Below, piece by piece: positions 16,424-23,742 of a stretch of DNA of 48,865 bases. Under the pieces are notes generated by a model that was not told where the DNA came from, ran no database searches, and was given only the letters and a program-made list of their open reading frames with translations. The DNA is taken from positions 1-48,865 of IMG/VR virus record IMGVR_UViG_3300025115_000020, one strand, 5' to 3'. The position numbers and the translations under genes were made by a program. Within the stretch, counting starts at the first letter, position 1. The number at the start of each line of letters is the position of its first letter. This DNA comes from a virus.

Positions 16424-17071
16424 TTAATTTAGGTATGCCTTCCCAGAGAATGCCCCTGAGAATGTTAGCGTAATTTGGTTGACTGTGTCAAAGGTTATAT
16501 CCCCTATCACAATCTCGTTGAAGTTATTGACGACTTGCACGCTTGGGAACTTGTTCATGTTATGAGTAATCACCCAAGTAGCAGAAGACACCATCTGTTC
16601 ATGTACATAGTGGTTAACATACTCAAGCATAGCAATGTCAGACTCCGCTGCGGTCACCCTTGCTTCAAGTGAAGCGTACAAATTCTGTAAAAGGGTCAAC
16701 GCGCTTGGGTCATAACTGGTATCACCCCCGACAATGTTCAGCGAACGGTTGACGGGTATGTGTTTAATCTCGAAATACACTTTTTCTTCTAAGGGTCCCA
16801 CCGCGTAGGCTTGCAACGCAATCCTGCCTGGTATCAGCCACTCGGTTTGAACAGGGACTGTCCCAATCACCCCTGTCCCCAGAGAAAGAGGCACGCCTTG
16901 ATTGTTGTTGAGTTTTAAGTCCACAAATTTTGACCAAGAATCCACACCGCAGCCTGTAAAATCAACAATCAACTGCGAAACATCTGCTTCGTGCTCAAAT
17001 TGGGGACCCGTCATATCCAGTGTGCCGTCTAAGCAGGTGAATGTGATATTCTTTAAGGTCACATAACTCAT
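16424..17071 (-). CDS. Receptor-binding / baseplate upper-type protein
   Basis: A 215-residue protein, AGGAGGG ribosome binding site. An N-terminal Ig-like domain (about 1-115) resembles BppU-type attachment domains (HEADVSQLIVDFTG; ALQAYAVGPLEEKVYFEIK). A short coiled coil (about 125-150: LLQNLYASLEARVTAAESDI) would trimerise it. The tip (about 163-215: ATWVITHNMNKFPSVQVV...FSGKAYLN) matches a common receptor-binding module of Gram-positive phages and is related to the tip of the next protein. Confidence 0.7.
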   Translation of the reverse strand: MSYVTLKNITFTCLDGTLDMTGPQFEHEADVSQLIVDFTGCGVDSWSKFVDLKLNNNQGVPLSLGTGVIGTVPVQTEWLIPGRIALQAYAVGPLEEKVYFEIKHIPVNRSLNIVGGDTSYDPSALTLLQNLYASLEARVTAAESDIAMLEYVNHYVHEQMVSSATWVITHNMNKFPSVQVVNNFNEIVIGDITFDTVNQITLTFSGAFSGKAYLN

Positions 17072-17086
17072 AAATAACCCTCCTCT

Positions 17087-18292
17087 CTATTTTATACTGT
17101 CCACATTAATCACAATAGGTATCTCGTTATCTTCATCTAAGATAAGTAGGAACTGACTGGCTCTTCCCATGTAGCGATTGTTCAATGCGTAGGGGTCAAG
17201 CCCCTTGAGGCTTCCGTTGACGAACACTTTGCCGCCTTGGAACTCCTTCATCTTCGCTACATGATAATGCCCCATGAATATATAGTCCAGTTGAACCCGC
17301 AGCAGCCCGCCGAGGTTCTGAAACACGGTATTTATCTTGTCTAAATGCCCGTGGACATAGGCAACTTTCTTTCCGTTCACCGTTTCAAAGTACCCAATGT
17401 TCTCATCAATGGTTTGTGGCACCAATCGGGTCACGGACTGCATCCGCGCCAACCGTTCCTGTAACCACCAATGCCCTAACTTCGCAAAATTCTCCTTTTC
17501 AATGTGTTCTGCATCGTTTTTATTGATGCGTGAGTGGTTGTCGTACACATGATGATAGAACGTTTCCTCAAAATAAGGCTCCAGCGCCAGAATTAACTCG
17601 GCTATCATCTCCGAAGCCTGCATCACCTGCTGTATCACATCAATCTCAGACTCCACACGCACGCTGACGTGGATGTTGCCCTCGTGCATGTCCCCCAAAT
17701 TCAGTATATGCAGCCGTGTGACATTGTTTTGTTGGCAGTATTTTACTGTATCACGATACAGTTTATCTATCCTGCACTTTTGTATCGCCAAATCGTACGA
17801 ATTTTTGAAATTTTTGAACTTTGCCCCTGTGTGCCAATCACTTATTAGCAGTATCGCTTCAACCCCAGCCTCCGTTGGCTCGATTGATAGTGGTGGTGTC
17901 AGGGTTATTGGCTCGATTTGGTTCGCTGACTCCTTAATCGCCTCGGTCAGCACCTCGATTCGCGCCTCATCCCGTAAGTACTTCCTGTAATGCCGCATCT
18001 TGTCTTGTGTTTTGACCTGTTGTTTGTATAAGGCTTCCCTTTTCTTGTCCAGCAACTCCGCTATATCGTCATTGAGGAACTCCTTCTTGACCGCCTCGAA
18101 CATCTTGTCAAACTCCTGAACCTTCTTCCGATAATAACTCTCGGTATAATCATAACCCAATTGTGAATTTAAGAACCGCGCTACGTCTGTCCAGAGTTCA
18201 AGCCCAGGGGTAGTACCCTTAAAGTGTGCAATCCGATAGATATAAGCCAGTTCCGTTTCGTCTTCTAATCGTGTCATCTTGGTTTCGTCCAT
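17087..18292 (-). CDS. Calcineurin-like metallophosphoesterase
   Basis: A 401-residue protein. After a ~120-residue helical, basic N-terminal region come the full metal-binding motifs: SDWHTG (D152, H154), GDMHEG (D201, H203), DNH (251-253), HGH (314-316) and GHYH (341-344). This is the phage branch of the DNA repair exonuclease/phosphoesterase superfamily, expected to bind two metals and hydrolyse phosphodiesters or phosphomonoesters. First gene of the late unit after the promoter at 18321, GGAGG 6 bases before ATG. Being transcribed with fibre rather than replication genes is unusual; a role in packaging-linked DNA processing or nucleotide salvage is open. Confidence 0.8.
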   Translation of the reverse strand: MDETKMTRLEDETELAYIYRIAHFKGTTPGLELWTDVARFLNSQLGYDYTESYYRKKVQEFDKMFEAVKKEFLNDDIAELLDKKREALYKQQVKTQDKMRHYRKYLRDEARIEVLTEAIKESANQIEPITLTPPLSIEPTEAGVEAILLISDWHTGAKFKNFKNSYDLAIQKCRIDKLYRDTVKYCQQNNVTRLHILNLGDMHEGNIHVSVRVESEIDVIQQVMQASEMIAELILALEPYFEETFYHHVYDNHSRINKNDAEHIEKENFAKLGHWWLQERLARMQSVTRLVPQTIDENIGYFETVNGKKVAYVHGHLDKINTVFQNLGGLLRVQLDYIFMGHYHVAKMKEFQGGKVFVNGSLKGLDPYALNNRYMGRASQFLLILDEDNEIPIVINVDSIK

Positions 18293-18320
18293 TCGTTTCC
18301 TCCGTTCATTAACCGTTTTT

Positions 18321-18349
18321 ATTATAGCACGATTCTTGGGTTTTGTACA
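18321..18349 (-). promoter_or_regulatory. Leftward promoter for the fibre unit
   Basis: Minus strand: -35 TGTACA (18349-18344), 17-base spacer ending in TGC, -10 TATAAT (18326-18321). It lies 29 bases before the phosphoesterase ATG and diverges from the early promoter about 120 bases away. Confidence 0.75.
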
Positions 18350-18469
18350 TAGGCGGGTGAAGGTGTGTTTGCTAATTCATATATAGTCCACTCTCGCGCC
18401 TGCGCATTATGCTACATTCAAGCGCACCCCCCGTGTCCTACCTGTGTCCTGTACATGTAGCGCCTTGAG

Positions 18470-18497
18470 TTGACTTTCGGCAGGTTTCTGCTAATCT
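18470..18497 (+). promoter_or_regulatory. Main early rightward promoter
   Basis: TTGACT (18470-18475), 16-base spacer ending in TGC, TAATCT (18492-18497). Transcription would start at about 18503, at the base of the hairpin that follows. Upstream, 18350-18469 holds two GTGTCCT direct repeats and a GCTACAT/ATGTAGC inverted repeat, possible regulator sites, but no gene. Confidence 0.75.
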
Positions 18498-18502
18498 TGG
18501 AC

Positions 18503-18528
18503 TTGTAAGGCGATAGTATGCCTTACAA
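18503..18528 (+). promoter_or_regulatory. 5'-terminal hairpin / operator of the early transcript
   Basis: A perfect inverted repeat, TTGTAAGGC (18503-18511) and GCCTTACAA (18520-18528), with an 8-base loop. It starts where transcription should begin. The same arm sequence follows the capsid promoter on the other strand (8505-8523). It may be a repressor site or an RNA hairpin protecting the transcript's 5' end; the different loop lengths (8 and 3) favour RNA. Confidence 0.7.
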
Positions 18529-18570
18529 CGTACATGATGCAACGCGATAACGCGGGAAAGGAACACAATC

Positions 18571-18915
18571 ATGACAAACAAACAATTAGAGGCAGCATTG
18601 CGCGCAGCAAAGGCGGAGAACAAAGCGCTCCGTGCAGCAGCAGCACAAACGACCACGAAGGTTGCCAAACCTTCGACCAAAACCGAGGCAATCAAAGCGT
18701 GGAAAGAGGCACGCGGGATTACGCCTGAAGCGAAGGCAGTTTACGACCAACTCGAAGCAGCGAACTTCACGCTCGATTGGGAGAAGTGGGTTGCAAAACG
18801 CAATTTCACAGGCATGAAACTCGAAGAACGCAAGGCAGCGAATCGCGCCGAAGCGAATCGCATCCGGAACGTGTATCGCAAACTTGCTGGTTTGCCGTTA
18901 GTTACCAAGCAATAA
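18571..18915 (+). CDS. Early basic Ala/Lys-rich protein
   Basis: A 114-residue protein, AAAGGAA ribosome binding site, first gene of the early transcript. The N-terminal ~45 residues are a helix with Ala/Lys/Glu heptads (QLEAALRAAKAENKALRAAA) followed by a Lys/Thr/Pro linker; the C-terminal half (WEKWVAKRNFTGMKLEERKA) is helical and basic. It may bind nucleic acid or a host protein early in infection; no family recognised. Followed at once by a twin-hairpin element. Confidence 0.6.
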   Translation: MTNKQLEAALRAAKAENKALRAAAAQTTTKVAKPSTKTEAIKAWKEARGITPEAKAVYDQLEAANFTLDWEKWVAKRNFTGMKLEERKAANRAEANRIRNVYRKLAGLPLVTKQ

Positions 18916-18916
18916 G

Positions 18917-18970
18917 ACGAAATCGGACGCATCACGCGTCCTTTCGTTCGAGCGCAGGAACACTCCTGCG
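18917..18970 (+). promoter_or_regulatory. Twin-hairpin element, copy 1
   Basis: Hairpin A: ACGAAA-TC-GGACGC, loop ATCAC, GCGTCC-TTTCGT (18917-18947; 12 pairs with a 2-base bulge). Hairpin B: CGCAGGA-ACAC-TCCTGCG (18953-18970). No T-run follows. Hairpin B is repeated almost exactly after the next gene (19343-19359), while hairpin A differs in sequence there but keeps the shape. Confidence 0.75.
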
Positions 18971-18983
18971 TTGGAAGGAAAGG

Positions 18984-19316
18984 ATGGTACAAACCATGAG
19001 AGAACACGAGATTGAGGAGTACATGGATGAGATGTTTGAATACGTGAATGAGGAGGACTTGGTTGAGAATGAGTTGATGTTCAAGTGGGACATGCAGGGA
19101 TGGAGAGATTGCTACTTCCAGACAGTGAAAGGCGTGAAATCGTTCACTGCGTATTTCCGTATCAAAGGTGGGACAGGTTATTCGAGAATCGTGTGCCTGA
19201 CCCTGAAATCGAACGGTGGTGTGAATGTGGCGCATTTCCCTGCCGACAAACCATACACGCCGACACAACGTGAAACCAAACTCATCAACGCCACACGCAA
19301 ATACTTGATGGGTTAA
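18984..19316 (+). CDS. Early hypothetical protein
   Basis: A 110-residue protein. The start is set at the ATG 5 bases after GGAAGG; a second ATG four codons later (18996) is also possible. The reading frame extends upstream to 18777, but that part overlaps the previous gene and the hairpins. Residues ~5-30 are strongly acidic helices (EIEEYMDEMFEYVNEEDLVE); the rest is a small alpha/beta domain with FRIKGGTGYSRIVCLTLKSN. Acidic early proteins can be DNA mimics or host inhibitors; that is conjecture. No family recognised. Confidence 0.55.
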   Translation: MVQTMREHEIEEYMDEMFEYVNEEDLVENELMFKWDMQGWRDCYFQTVKGVKSFTAYFRIKGGTGYSRIVCLTLKSNGGVNVAHFPADKPYTPTQRETKLINATRKYLMG

Positions 19317-19317
19317 T

Positions 19318-19359
19318 ACGAGAGCACGTCCTCTCGTGTGAGCGCAGGATGTTCCTGCG
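19318..19359 (+). promoter_or_regulatory. Twin-hairpin element, copy 2
   Basis: Hairpin A: ACGAGAG-CACGTC-CTCTCGT (19318-19337). Hairpin B: CGCAGGA-TGT-TCCTGCG (19343-19359). It shares GAGCGCAGGA and TCCTGCGTTG with copy 1 while the first hairpin has changed sequence but kept pairing. It lies between a stop codon and the next ribosome binding site. Confidence 0.75.
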
Positions 19360-19385
19360 TTGACATGAAAGGGGGTGAACACACC

Positions 19386-19547
19386 TTGAGCAGAAAGCAA
19401 ATCGTACAACGTATGGCGCGATTAAACGACATCATTGACGACGCGGAAGAGAAAGGAGATATAGCCGCGTTACAGTCCGCAGTCCTCGAAACGCTGGTTT
19501 TGGCACAAATGTTGGCAGTAGCATCTACCGTCGAAAATCATCAATAA
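19386..19547 (+). CDS. Small early helical protein with TTG start
   Basis: A 53-residue protein. The TTG at 19386 is 9-10 bases from a GGGGG ribosome binding site; the upstream in-frame ATGs at 19338 and 19365 lie in the hairpin or before the site. The sequence (SRKQIVQRMARLNDIIDDAEEKG...LVLAQMLAVA) is two amphipathic helices. Function unknown. Confidence 0.55.
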   Translation: MSRKQIVQRMARLNDIIDDAEEKGDIAALQSAVLETLVLAQMLAVASTVENHQ

Positions 19548-19850
19548 GTGCATGTAATAAGCGAACATTATTTCACAAACTTTCCCCGAAAATCGGAAAT
19601 GTATCTATCCCAAAAAAGTGAAAGTATGGGTATATAGTACTATACATGTAATAGTAGAATAGAATAATATATACATATTGTATTACACACATACTAATAC
19701 AGTTGAAAATTGTTCAAACAAGTGCGAAGTGTATAAACCCTACACAAGACCTGTTACATTTGACCTACGGACTACCCACACTTTCACTTTTTAGGGGGGT
19801 ATATAGATTTTCAAAAGGGAAAAGTTTGTGAACGCAAGAAAGGAGAAATC
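19548..19850. other. AT-rich gene-free region with nested inverted repeats (possible origin)
   Basis: 303 bases without a supported gene. Inner arms at 19609-19632 and 19773-19796 match at 22 of 24 positions as inverted copies (core AAAAAGTGAAAGT). Outer arms TTCACAAACTTT near 19572-19583 and AAAGTTTGTGAA near 19821-19833 form a second, flanking pair. The 140-base centre is AT-rich with many TATA/ATACAT words. It could be a replication origin or a complex control region; a promoter-like site lies inside it. Confidence 0.6.
19710..19737 (+). promoter_or_regulatory. Possible second early promoter
   Basis: TTGTTC (19710-19715), 16-base spacer, TATAAA (19732-19737). It shares CAAACAAGTG and GTGTATAA with the capsid promoter on the minus strand. 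Transcription from here would carry the right arm of the inner inverted repeat in its leader before the gene at 19851. Confidence 0.45.
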
Positions 19851-20234
19851 ATGCAAAAGTCACAACAGTCACACGAAAAAAAGTCACACGAAAGCGAGTG
19901 CTTGTATATAGCGCGCGCACAGGAACCGCATACGAAGGAAGTCGATTACTTTATCATTACTTTGGTACACTTGCCTTATCAACCACACGAGGTTAATCGC
20001 GTACGCTTGGCGCTCATGCGCAAGGAAGATAAAGAGTCGTATCTCACGTTTACCGACGTGTACGACGAAGTGCGCACGCTGAAGTGGTCGGGCGCGAGAT
20101 GGTTAGAGGACAATCCTATCGGGCACACGCGCAGAATCGCGCTAACAACCCCCGAAGGAACCATTAATGTGCGCGAGTTGATTTTCGCGAACACGTTAAG
20201 CGATTTGAACGAGTATTTGGCAAAGGATTACTAA
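19851..20234 (+). CDS. Early hypothetical protein
   Basis: A 127-residue protein, AAAGGAGA ribosome binding site. The first ~15 residues are polar (Ser/Gln/Lys/His); the rest is a mixed alpha/beta domain (YFIITLVHLPYQPHEVNRVRLAL; RRIALTTPEGTINVRELIF). First gene after the putative origin region. No family recognised. Confidence 0.6.
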   Translation: MQKSQQSHEKKSHESECLYIARAQEPHTKEVDYFIITLVHLPYQPHEVNRVRLALMRKEDKESYLTFTDVYDEVRTLKWSGARWLEDNPIGHTRRIALTTPEGTINVRELIFANTLSDLNEYLAKDY

Positions 20235-20251
20235 TAGAAAGGAGCGAGCAA

Positions 20252-20509
20252 ATGGCACGCACACACGAAAGCGTACACGCGTTGATTAAGTTCCGCGAGT
20301 ATTGCGTTGAAACGATTCAAGGCGAATTAGTTGGTTATTTTACATGGAAGGAATTACGGAGGTATTGCGAAGGCGTAAGCGTAAGCGCACTGAACGCGCA
20401 CGTGCACCAATTCGACAACGCGTTAATCATGGGTAAGTACATTGTCACACCCGTAGAGTACGTGGATGAGTGTTTACTGACACCGAAAGGGATTGTGAGG
20501 TTACCATGA
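20252..20509 (+). CDS. Small early protein, possibly winged-helix
   Basis: An 85-residue protein, AAAGGAGCG ribosome binding site, 17 bases after the previous gene. The order is helix (ALIKFREYCVETIQ), FTWKELRRYCEG, a second helix with VSALNAHVHQFDNA, then two strands (KYIVTP...LTPKGIVRL), which fits a winged helix-turn-helix. That fold is a guess from secondary-structure pattern only. It could be an early regulator. Confidence 0.55.
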   Translation: MARTHESVHALIKFREYCVETIQGELVGYFTWKELRRYCEGVSVSALNAHVHQFDNALIMGKYIVTPVEYVDECLLTPKGIVRLP

Positions 20510-20534
20510 AGCGTGTAACGAATAAGGAGGACTT

Positions 20535-20759
20535 ATGACACACGAAGCAAGTGCGCTCATGCACTTATGCAAGAAGAAACTTGCACATTACTCAAGCACA
20601 GAATTGTATGCAATGGCAACAGGATTACGCAACCCGAACATCACGAGCATGTACCCTGAAGATATAGGCGAATTGGTGGATGCGTTTGGCGCGCAGTTGA
20701 CCGCGCTCATGATTGAGTTATACCTGCGTGCAAGAGGTCGTTATGGCGCTGGTGAGTAG
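20535..20759 (+). CDS. Small early hypothetical protein
   Basis: A 74-residue helical protein, AAGGAGGA ribosome binding site. It contains HLCKKKLAHYSSTELYAMATGL and ALMIELYLRARGRYG. A 10-codon frame at 20506-20538 ends at this start (ATGA overlap) and may couple translation, though this could be chance. Its 3' end overlaps the next gene by 17 bases. Confidence 0.55.
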   Translation: MTHEASALMHLCKKKLAHYSSTELYAMATGLRNPNITSMYPEDIGELVDAFGAQLTALMIELYLRARGRYGAGE

Positions 20760-21330
20760 TACGGGCGCACCCATAACCATCCCTGCGGATTACGTCTGGG
20801 ACTTCGCGTTGTACATAAAGCACATGCGTGAACGTTCTCTAAAAGCAGGCAGTCCTACATCATCAATCATAGAAACCCTTCAGGATTCGTGGCAAGAACT
20901 GAATTGGATGCACGGGTGCACGTTGGAACAAATCCTTGCGGTCAAAGGAGGTTACACAAGTGCACGTCAGGAGGACTTCCGAGCACTTAAGAGTCCTGAT
21001 GAGAAAGAGCGCTACTTTGATATTGCGACATATTCCCTTCAACGCTTTCACCATTATGGTAAAGACACATGGCAGTATATTTGTCATGATTTGCCTGTCC
21101 GCGCTTGTGAAGTCTTTGGGTATTCCATAGACAATTCTTGGACAAAGGAGCGCAACGTTGCGAAACCCACATGGTTTGGCGCGGTAATGAGAAGTGTTGA
21201 ACCCACATCAACACAAGTCACATACAAATGCAAGTTTTGTGGTCAACCCACGGATTGTAGTGTAGATGAAGACGTACTTTGTCCCGCATGCCGTAAGGTA
21301 TTCGGGGTCACGTATTACGAGGAGATTTAG
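20743..21330 (+). CDS. Early protein with C-terminal zinc ribbon
   Basis: A 195-residue protein. The ATG at 20743 has AAGAGG 5 bases upstream; the frame is open to 20713 (TTG) but without a site. Residues ~10-150 are helical with many aromatic residues; residues ~160-185 form a four-cysteine zinc ribbon (CKFCGQPTDC...LCPACRKVFG). Ribbons of this type usually contact nucleic acid or polymerase. No named family recognised. Confidence 0.6.
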   Translation: MALVSSTGAPITIPADYVWDFALYIKHMRERSLKAGSPTSSIIETLQDSWQELNWMHGCTLEQILAVKGGYTSARQEDFRALKSPDEKERYFDIATYSLQRFHHYGKDTWQYICHDLPVRACEVFGYSIDNSWTKERNVAKPTWFGAVMRSVEPTSTQVTYKCKFCGQPTDCSVDEDVLCPACRKVFGVTYYEEI

Positions 21331-21346
21331 AAAGGAGTTATTACAC

Positions 21347-21541
21347 ATGATAACGGGATTCATTTTTATGGTTGTAGTTGCAGCGTTTATGGTAGGGAAT
21401 ATCATCATGATGTTTGTGGAAGTTTTGTTTAATACGCACATAGCGAGCGTGAACATGTTCCACCCTGGCATGCTGGTGTATTGGATTATCGTCACAATCA
21501 TCTTACGTGTACTCGTAGAAGTTTACGATACATATGATTAG
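21347..21541 (+). CDS. Small two-span membrane protein
   Basis: A 64-residue protein starting MITGFIFMVV with an AAAGGAG site; the upstream part of the frame overlaps the previous gene. Two transmembrane segments at about 2-27 and 42-60 (LVYWIIVTIILRVLVEV). Early phage membrane peptides often alter the host envelope or block superinfection; that is only a suggestion here. Confidence 0.6.
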   Translation: MITGFIFMVVVAAFMVGNIIMMFVEVLFNTHIASVNMFHPGMLVYWIIVTIILRVLVEVYDTYD

Positions 21542-21553
21542 AAAGGAGTAATC

Positions 21554-21922
21554 ATGGACTCATGCGAAAGAACACAATTCAAAGTTATCAAGCAAATGTC
21601 AACCGTAAGCGCACTTGACTTCACGAACAAGACCTTACATACCAAACTGCATTTTGCTCGGTTACAGATTGTTCACGCACTTGGCGAATTACGCACACAC
21701 TCATCTTACATTGTGGACACAGGACATAAAGACGGTGCTGAACTCCACACAGTATGTACCAACGGAGTGATAGTGATTGCGAACTTATGGCGCGCAGAGA
21801 TTATCACCTACCTCATTGCACGACCTGGACAAATCAAGCGTTACGGAATTAACGACAACGAGTTGATTCATCTGTGTCGTACACACGTTTATCAAGGTTT
21901 ACATGACGTGAGAAACACGTAA
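21554..21922 (+). CDS. Early hypothetical protein
   Basis: A 122-residue alpha/beta protein, AAAGGAG site, 12 bases after the membrane-protein gene. Helical first half (FKVIKQMSTVSALDF...LQIVHALGEL), then strands (VCTNGVIVIANL) and a final helix. Three cysteines and several histidines are scattered without a ribbon pattern. No family recognised. Confidence 0.55.
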   Translation: MDSCERTQFKVIKQMSTVSALDFTNKTLHTKLHFARLQIVHALGELRTHSSYIVDTGHKDGAELHTVCTNGVIVIANLWRAEIITYLIARPGQIKRYGINDNELIHLCRTHVYQGLHDVRNT

Positions 21923-21932
21923 GGAGAACAAA

Positions 21933-22514
21933 ATGACACGAAAAACACCCACATTTAACACACTCAATGAGACATCCATTGAAACTTTGGCAAAACACCA
22001 ACCCAATCGCGAGTATCTCGTGAGTTGGAATGAGAAAGGCGACCTCATCAAATTAACGCTGATGGGGAGTGCGAAACCACTCACACGCAAGCAATTGACT
22101 GCCTCGCAATTTGGCACACAAGAAGAGCGTGAAAGCCTCACGGAAACATGTATCACGCACACCAAGACAGGTTCTATGGTTATCGCGTTCGGACGGGACA
22201 AGAAAGGCAACATTCGCAACGTGAACCCGTTGAAAGCAGGTTATGTCATGTATGACAAGAAAACCATCAAGACCATGAACTCCCTCGACGACGCAGTGAA
22301 CGAATTGCTGCGACACAAAGAAGACGAAACCTACGACTTAATCCTGAGATTCAAACGCAGGCAGAACAAATGGTTACTGCATGCAGGCGTGTACGCGGAA
22401 GAGTTACCCAAGACCTACGCGTATTCCAAGGACAGTCCAATCAAAGTTTACGATTTAGTGACGCGTTCTCATCTGTGGGAACCGCAACCGCTGACAGCGG
22501 AGGAAGGAGAATAA
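21933..22514 (+). CDS. Early hypothetical protein
   Basis: A 193-residue, basic alpha/beta protein, AAGGAG site. It contains a GSMVIAFGRDKKGNIRNVNPLKA strand-loop segment and a Lys/Arg-rich DLILRFKRRQNKWLLHAG strand. No membrane segment and no catalytic motif that I can name. Cotranscribed with its neighbours at 10-base or shorter gaps. Confidence 0.55.
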   Translation: MTRKTPTFNTLNETSIETLAKHQPNREYLVSWNEKGDLIKLTLMGSAKPLTRKQLTASQFGTQEERESLTETCITHTKTGSMVIAFGRDKKGNIRNVNPLKAGYVMYDKKTIKTMNSLDDAVNELLRHKEDETYDLILRFKRRQNKWLLHAGVYAEELPKTYAYSKDSPIKVYDLVTRSHLWEPQPLTAEEGE

Positions 22515-22515
22515 C

Positions 22516-23196
22516 ATGAACCCACTACTTGACTATCGTTTCTGGGGCGCGCTTGCATTAGCGCTACTTCTGGTGTATGTCGTCTTGTCCATAGGACGAC
22601 CTAAAGCACCGAAAGAAGGTGTGACTTCAAAGGTCATAAACTCGAAGGAGGAGTTTGAGAAATTACTGCGCAATAACAAACCACGCACGGAAGAAAATGT
22701 TCGACACATAGCGTTCGGAGTGGACTCGGATGGTGAAGTGCATGGTACGTTTGAAACACCTGAAGATTACCAACAAGCGCTTTTGACACTACGCGAAGAA
22801 CGCATGAAAGTGCTAAATGACCCAGCGAAACTTGCTATCTTAACACGAGCAGTTCAAATCCTCATGTTCCGTATGAAAAACATCAATGAGCAACACCTGG
22901 ATTTTAAGATATTCTCAATGCAAAAGTTCTTTGAATCTGCCTACGGGGAACAAAGCGGGAGAAGTCACATAGAAAAGCGCGTAGAACTCGCAGGGTTTCA
23001 AAGACTCGTAGAAGGACTTCCCGAAGATGCAAGTCCGACAACATGGTGGTGGCGCTATCATGGGTCAACCATTCGGGAGATGAACCGCAGGGGTATGATA
23101 GTTGATGTAAATTGGTTAGTAGATGAAAATGAATACACACCTATGACCAAAGCAGACGTTTTAGATTTGCTTAACTCTTACCAACATAAAGCGTAA
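22516..23196 (+). CDS. Membrane-anchored early protein
   Basis: A 226-residue protein, AAGGAGA site, 1 base after the previous stop. Residues ~10-27 are one transmembrane segment (GALALALLLVYVVLSI), followed by a soluble ~195-residue domain, mostly helical, with a Trp cluster (SPTTWWWRYHG). The positive charges just after the membrane segment suggest that the soluble part is cytoplasmic. The stop codon sits in a small hairpin (AGCGT-AAA-ACGCT, 23190-23202). Function unknown. Confidence 0.6.
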   Translation: MNPLLDYRFWGALALALLLVYVVLSIGRPKAPKEGVTSKVINSKEEFEKLLRNNKPRTEENVRHIAFGVDSDGEVHGTFETPEDYQQALLTLREERMKVLNDPAKLAILTRAVQILMFRMKNINEQHLDFKIFSMQKFFESAYGEQSGRSHIEKRVELAGFQRLVEGLPEDASPTTWWWRYHGSTIREMNRRGMIVDVNWLVDENEYTPMTKADVLDLLNSYQHKA

Positions 23197-23216
23197 AACG
23201 CTAAGGAGAAAAACAC

Positions 23217-23741
23217 ATGAAAAAAGTATTCGACATTAAACACTTCGCAGACACCTGCACCGTTGATTATGCGAATGATTTGTATATGCTCGTACGTATT
23301 ATCGCTGTTACAGGCAGTATGCTTGGATTAGAAAACCTGCAAGGCATGACGCTGGAAGAAGCAGACAAGTATTGCGAAGAGTATGAGATGAACCCTGTTT
23401 CCGAGATGTCCGAAGACCTAGAATTGTTCTTCGTGGATGAAGATAAGCATGTGAAGTTAGACATTCAAAACATCCACCGTGTATTAGCCGCGCAGTACGC
23501 AAGTTTCTTGGTGGAAGACCTAATACTTGCAGACACACCTGAAAAGGTAGAAACGATTGCCGATTTCTTGGAAGTACTTTCCCGTCTGCCGCAACACACC
23601 GCGTACATGGAAAGTGACGGTTACTTGAGCAGACCATTTGAAGAATTGAGTTCTGAAGAACGCGCGCTTGTATTGGATTTCGCCGAACTTCAAATCACCG
23701 CACAGATATTTAACGACAGATACATGAAAGGAGGTGAGTAG
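23217..23741 (+). CDS. Early acidic hypothetical protein
   Basis: A 174-residue, strongly acidic, helical protein, AAGGAGA site. It has repeated helices (DYANDLYMLVRIIAVTGSM; EDLILADTPEKVETIADFLEVL). No nucleic-acid or catalytic motif. The end of the gene contains the AGGAGGTGA site used by the next, GTG-started gene. Confidence 0.55.
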   Translation: MKKVFDIKHFADTCTVDYANDLYMLVRIIAVTGSMLGLENLQGMTLEEADKYCEEYEMNPVSEMSEDLELFFVDEDKHVKLDIQNIHRVLAAQYASFLVEDLILADTPEKVETIADFLEVLSRLPQHTAYMESDGYLSRPFEELSSEERALVLDFAELQITAQIFNDRYMKGGE

Positions 23742-23742
23742 T

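Noticed and set aside
18293-18570. Lysogeny switch in the divergent control region
   Set aside because: Divergent promoters suggested a repressor pair, but no helix-turn-helix repressor, integrase or attachment site was found in the window.
18917-19359. CRISPR-like or tRNA-like structure
   Set aside because: Only two copies, each made of two simple hairpins; no regular repeat-spacer spacing and no cloverleaf or T-loop sequence.
18741-19409. 222-residue minus-strand frame opposite the first early genes
   Set aside because: It is antisense to genes with good ribosome binding sites, spans the twin-hairpin elements and has no site of its own.
20506-20538. Ten-codon leader peptide before 20535
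   Set aside because: It ends on the next start (ATGA), but it lies at the end of the previous gene, has no clear site and could be chance.
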